Source of the DNA: Bradyrhizobium arachidis | GTDB taxonomy: Bacteria > Pseudomonadota > Alphaproteobacteria > Rhizobiales > Xanthobacteraceae | Length of the DNA stretch: 64,000 nt | Direction: 5' to 3' | Assembly (NCBI RefSeq): GCF_024758505.1 | Contig: NZ_CP077970.1 | Span: forward strand, 9,131,501 to 9,195,500 | Shown here: positions 60,742 to 64,000 of the stretch, piece after piece | Numbering within the stretch: the first letter of the stretch is position 1 | Layout: the number at the start of each line of letters is the position of its first letter | The notes under the pieces: generated by a model | Seen by the model: the letters and a program-made list of their open reading frames with translations, nothing else | Databases searched by the model: none | What the model was told of the DNA's origin: nothing | Translations under genes and position numbers: made by a program

Positions 60742-61770
60742 TCACCGATCCGCGGTGCAGCCCGGCAGATCGAACAGGGCGGCGAGCCCGCACTTCGAGG
60801 TCAGCATCTTGTCGCCGTCATGCCCGACGCCGGCGACGTCCCAGACTTTATGGTTGGGCGTACCCTTGTCGCGCTTGGCCATCGCTTCCGCATAGGCGTG
60901 GCCGCGCGCATAGCGAAACGGGCCCTGCGCCTTCGCCATGCAGCTCTTGTCGAGCGCGGAATGCTCCGGGTTGGTGTCGAGCGTGCCGAGCAGATAGATC
61001 ACCTCCCGCTCGACATAGCGCGCTTCGAGCGCGGCCGGCGTTGCGTCCGCAAGATAAGGCGGCCGCTCGTCCATGCCGTATTTCCAGTTGTTGTAGCCGG
61101 GACAGGATGCGGCGATCGCGCGCTCCGGCCGCTCCTTGCTGAAATAGGCGTAAGACGACGGGTTGGCGACGACATAGCGGATCTCGATATGCTGGCGCGA
61201 CAGCGTCGCCTCGCCCTTGCCCGCGATCGCGTAGCGCTGCGCGACCTGACCGCCGCCGGAATGGCCGGCGACCACGACCTGCTTGAGGTTTGGGAAGATG
61301 CGCCGGTCGGATAGTCTTGCCAGGATCGCGTCGAGCGCCTCGAACGACGACACTGGGCTAGGCGCGAGCGCGGCATCGCCGCCTTCCCAACCCTCCAGCG
61401 ACCAGCGCAAGGTGTCGGCCGGCAGCTTGTGCGCCTCGATATCGATCTCCGCCAGAAACTGCGGCACGATCATGAGCGTGGACTTGCCTTCATCGCCCGC
61501 GGCGAATTGCGCGGTCGTGGCCGACTGGTAGTAGACGTCGGCGTTGCGCAAGCGCCCGTGCAAGACGATCACCGCGCGCGAGATCGCAGGCAGCGGCAGC
61601 GCCCAGTCGCTGGAGAGATAGAGCGGCAGAATGCCCTGATTGCCGACGGCGAGCCGGGCATCAGCGATCGCCTTCACGGGCTGGCGATTGGGTGCATCCT
61701 CATCGGCGCCCTGAGCATGACTGGCAAACAGCACCAGCGCGATCGATGCGAGATATGTCGGCCACCTCAT
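60742..61770 (-). CDS. secreted alpha/beta hydrolase
   Basis: A 342-residue exported hydrolase. Signal peptide about 1-22 (ending QGAD region), then a hydrolase core: AVIVLHGRLRNADVYYQSA and VVVAGHSGGGQVAQRY, the latter holding the Ser nucleophile near 160. The HDGDKML near the end supplies a likely His. Start at 61770 begins the signal sequence; a much longer in-frame extension is unsupported. The substrate is unknown, with no operon partner. Confidence 0.82.
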   Translation of the reverse strand: MRWPTYLASIALVLFASHAQGADEDAPNRQPVKAIADARLAVGNQGILPLYLSSDWALPLPAISRAVIVLHGRLRNADVYYQSATTAQFAAGDEGKSTLMIVPQFLAEIDIEAHKLPADTLRWSLEGWEGGDAALAPSPVSSFEALDAILARLSDRRIFPNLKQVVVAGHSGGGQVAQRYAIAGKGEATLSRQHIEIRYVVANPSSYAYFSKERPERAIAASCPGYNNWKYGMDERPPYLADATPAALEARYVEREVIYLLGTLDTNPEHSALDKSCMAKAQGPFRYARGHAYAEAMAKRDKGTPNHKVWDVAGVGHDGDKMLTSKCGLAALFDLPGCTADR

Positions 61771-61978
61771 TCCCAAGAATCCCCGCCGCTTTGAGCTATT
61801 CCAAACTCTATGCGCATGACCACGGTTGCGGCTGTGACTTGGCGGCCACGTCAAGCAAAAAATGTCAGCACTACAGTCCTGAAAAAGACCGGTTCCATGG
61901 GTGACAAATCGCCGGGAAACAGGCAAAAATTTGCCCAATTCAGTTCGGGTTGAGTTCCATATCATTTGCATCTGGTGA

Positions 61979-62605
61979 ATGGCGTCCGTGATCGCATCGC
62001 GTAGCACCGCGTTAGCTGTTGGCCTGGTTGCGGGATTCGTCCTGCTGCCTGTGCATGCCCATGCCCAATGGTGGAAGCGCGCGCCGGTTGATTTCGAGGA
62101 CTGCGCCGATCGCGCCGAAAAATCTCCGACCAAGGCCGAGAAGACGGCGGCGCTCGCCGAATGCAATGCGAAATATGCCGGCCGCCGCAAGGTGGGTGGC
62201 GGTTACACCTACTACGACTTCCTCCAGGATCGCACGTTTGACATCGCCGGCCCCAACCCGACGCCGGAAGAGCAGAAGAAGATCGACGAATCCTACACCA
62301 GCTATCTCGGCAATCAGCGCCGCAGCAATCTGGCAGCGGAAGCCGCCGCGAAGCAGCAGCAACAGCAGGAGCAGATCCAGCAGGTTGCGCTGCGCAGCGT
62401 CGAGACCGAGCGCGTGCCGGTCCCGGTCCAGCGTCCGAAGCAGCTGCAACAGCCCGCAAGCAGCGATGCGCGCCCGCGGCCGAAGAATTGCACCAAGGAT
62501 TCGTTCAGCTGCGAATGGCCGCGGCTGTCCGAGGGGTTGAACGAACTGAAGAAACTGTTCACCACGCCTTCAGGCAACACGCCGTCAGGCAAGAAGAAGG
62601 GCTGA
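61979..62605 (+). CDS. secreted protein with Gln-rich coiled segment
   Basis: A 208-residue exported protein. Signal peptide about 1-30 (ending AQ), then a Lys/Glu-rich helical region (CADRAEKSPTKAEKTAALAE), a Gln-rich run KQQQQQEQIQQ near 125, and two C-terminal Cys in NCTKDSFSCEW. I do not recognise a family. Likely periplasmic, common in Bradyrhizobium genomes. Divergent from the hydrolase gene at 61770. Confidence 0.75.
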   Translation: MASVIASRSTALAVGLVAGFVLLPVHAHAQWWKRAPVDFEDCADRAEKSPTKAEKTAALAECNAKYAGRRKVGGGYTYYDFLQDRTFDIAGPNPTPEEQKKIDESYTSYLGNQRRSNLAAEAAAKQQQQQEQIQQVALRSVETERVPVPVQRPKQLQQPASSDARPRPKNCTKDSFSCEWPRLSEGLNELKKLFTTPSGNTPSGKKKG

Positions 62606-62627
62606 TCCAACAGGGCCACAAGCTCTT

Positions 62628-62664
62628 GTCATCCCGGACAAGCGAAGCGCAGATCCAGGACGAC
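62628..62664. repeat. short fragment of family A palindromic repeat
   Basis: GTCATCCCGGACAAGCGA at the left and CCAGGACGAC at the right match the ends of the family A blocks at 24172 and 53473, with the middle deleted. It lies between convergent genes, so may be a degenerate copy. No coding content. Confidence 0.65.
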
Positions 62665-62673
62665 AGTCGGGAT

Positions 62674-62874
62674 TCAGTTCGCGGGCTTCTTCTTCGTGGA
62701 CTTGCGGTGCGTAACCGACGGATTCACCGTCGCGGGCGTGCTGGTCGTTGCCGAGCGGCTCTCCTGTAATCGCCTGTCGTAACCGGGCGACGGCGTGACC
62801 GTGGGCGGCGCGGCCAGCGCGGGCGTGCTCGCCAGCGTCATGACCAGTATCGACGCGATCAGATAGGGCTTCAT
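62674..62874 (-). CDS. small secreted protein
   Basis: A 66-residue exported protein: signal peptide about 1-22 (ending ALA), then a Thr/Pro/Ser-rich stretch and a Lys-rich end (RKSTKKKPAN). GAGGAG lies eight bases before the ATG. No family recognised. It follows the ketopantoate-reductase paralog by 18 bases on the same strand and may be co-transcribed. Confidence 0.65.
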   Translation of the reverse strand: MKPYLIASILVMTLASTPALAAPPTVTPSPGYDRRLQESRSATTSTPATVNPSVTHRKSTKKKPAN

Positions 62875-62892
62875 CGCACGTCTCCTCGTGAC

Positions 62893-63897
62893 CTAACCGC
62901 CCCGGATCTGTTGTGGCGTCAGCCTCGGCGGGCCCTGGCCCGCCTCCTCCGCCTGCCTGATCAGCGCAACAATACGGCGTGACAGCGGCACGTCGACGCC
63001 GTGCCGCTCGGCGAGCGCAATGATCGCGCCCTGGAGATAGTCGATCTCGGTCTTGCGGCCATGTTTCAGGTCCTGCCACATCGAGGAGCGCGCCTCGGGG
63101 TCGATCTTCATCGTGCGTCCCAGGATCGCGTTGAAGATGGGATCGGGCAGCTTGAGCAGGAACGGCGTCCAGCCCGGCGGGATCGGCGTCGACGACACCG
63201 GCTTGATGCCGGCCGCTGTCAACACGGCCAGGCCTTCCGCCATCTGGTCGGCGAACAATCTTCGCCATTCGCGGCTCGCGAGCTGCGCCCGGAGCGGCAT
63301 GTCGGACAGCGCGGTCATCGCGTTGTTCAGGTTGATGAGCAGCTTGCCATACTGCACGCCGACCATGTCTTGGCTCGCGCGCATCGCGAGGCCCGGCACA
63401 GAGAGCTGCGCCGCCGTCCCTGCCTTATCCGCCTCGATATGGATGTCGCCGGAGGTCGAGCGGTGGAAGCGGCCCTCGCCCATCGCGATGACGTTGAACG
63501 GCACCATGCCGGCCAGCACGGTCCGGCCCGGCAGGTGCTCGCGCAGCACGCCGACATTACCGATGCCGTTTTGCAAGGAGACGGTGACGGCATCCTGCGG
63601 CGCGTGCTTCGCGATCAGGTCGGCGACCTCTGCCGTGTCGGCACTCTTCACGGTGACCAGCACCGCGCCAACGCTGTGAAAAATTGAAGCATCTTCCGAC
63701 AGCGCGAGCTGGCCGGCGGAAAGTCGCTGCTCGGATCCGTCGAAATCGGTCAGCCTGAGCCCGAACCGCTCGATCTCGGTCTTCACCCGCGGCCGCACCA
63801 GGAGCGACACGCGATGCCCGCGCGCGGCCAGCATGCCGCCGACAAAACAGCCGATGGCGCCCGCGCCGGCCACCGCGATCGGTCGATCCGTAACCAC
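62893..63897 (-). CDS. ketopantoate-reductase-family protein (paralog 2)
   Basis: A 334-residue ApbA/PanE-type reductase. GAGAIGCFVGGML at about 11-23 binds NADPH, and VTVKSADTAEVA near 83 places the conserved Lys. The C-terminal helical domain covers about 185-320, including KHGRKTEIDYLQGAI. The GTG start at 63897 has AGGAGCAGG before it. Paralog 1 is at 44187; the two are clearly divergent and at least one is probably not the pantothenate enzyme. Confidence 0.9.
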   Translation of the reverse strand: MVTDRPIAVAGAGAIGCFVGGMLAARGHRVSLLVRPRVKTEIERFGLRLTDFDGSEQRLSAGQLALSEDASIFHSVGAVLVTVKSADTAEVADLIAKHAPQDAVTVSLQNGIGNVGVLREHLPGRTVLAGMVPFNVIAMGEGRFHRSTSGDIHIEADKAGTAAQLSVPGLAMRASQDMVGVQYGKLLINLNNAMTALSDMPLRAQLASREWRRLFADQMAEGLAVLTAAGIKPVSSTPIPPGWTPFLLKLPDPIFNAILGRTMKIDPEARSSMWQDLKHGRKTEIDYLQGAIIALAERHGVDVPLSRRIVALIRQAEEAGQGPPRLTPQQIRGG

Positions 63898-64000
63898 CTG
63901 TCCTGCTCCTCATGGCTCCTGCTGCCTTCGATAGCAAAGGGCGTGCCCACTGCCCATCGTTCGGTTGCGCCGCGCCCGCCTTGTAACCGTCATGAGGGCC

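Overview
The window is high-GC chromosomal DNA from an alphaproteobacterium of the Bradyrhizobium type. The basis is protein flavour throughout, many small secreted Rhizobiales-type proteins, many NMT1-type ABC uptake systems, LysR/MarR/AraC regulators paired with catabolic genes, and several families of palindromic intergenic repeats that I recognise from Bradyrhizobium and relatives. I see no rRNA, phage, transposase, integrase or CRISPR. One tRNA is present, tRNA-Arg(CCU). The species assignment is inference. About 68 protein genes are listed, packed on both strands with several overlapping stop/start junctions.

Layout. 1-2782: class III adenylate cyclase, 5' end outside the window, with an internally duplicated sensor segment. 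2840-9763: Sel1-repeat protein, DUF4239 membrane protein, PhnB-like VOC protein, TetR regulator divergent from a tautomerase with a triple palindromic operator, small envelope proteins and lipoprotein, then a LysR regulator divergent from a second tautomerase. 9812-11558: DGPF (YCII) protein plus ECF42-type sigma factor. 11684-16969: a five-gene NMT1-type ABC transporter operon that ends in a 2-hydroxyacid dehydrogenase and a tandem Inh-domain protein, divergent from a creatininase-family amidohydrolase. 17108-25134: small secreted protein, a two-barrel Omp25/OprB porin fusion, a CorC/HlyC-type protein, a GltB-like FMN protein, a patatin and ferredoxin-NADP reductase. 25487-31460: lone ATP-grasp ligase, DAACS symporter with an orphan solute-binding protein, MDR reductase, a triple cysteine-rich GLG1-like protein and a small secreted protein.

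31523-36894 is the clearest functional unit: a predicted salicylate (or related aromatic acid) pathway through CoA thioesters. It has a CoA ligase and flavin hydroxylase in one operon, a gentisate 1,2-dioxygenase, a zeta-class GST-type maleylpyruvate isomerase and a MarR repressor. Two near-identical palindromes overlap the -10 boxes of both plus-strand transcription units. 37015-41139 is a second ABC uptake operon with a FAD oxidoreductase. 41227-49633 holds a cyclase-family amidase, methyltransferase, LiuC-like enoyl-CoA hydratase, ketopantoate reductase, hydrolase and LCAD-type acyl-CoA dehydrogenase, then a LysR regulator divergent from a DoxX-DsrE-TlpA triad. 49682-57419 has AraC regulators, hydrolases, a family 5 binding protein, a third tautomerase and an AcuI/YhdH reductase. 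57499-63897 has the tRNA, small domain proteins, a RraA-cupin-TctC operon, a hydrolase and a second ketopantoate-reductase paralog.

No single locus here is demonstrably a new system. The best candidates for closer work are the MarR-controlled salicylate/gentisate module, the Tat-exported DoxX-DsrE-TlpA triad, the tandem Inh protein in a transporter operon, the double-barrel porin, the lone cyanophycin-synthetase-like ATP-grasp enzyme and the triple GLG1-like secreted protein.
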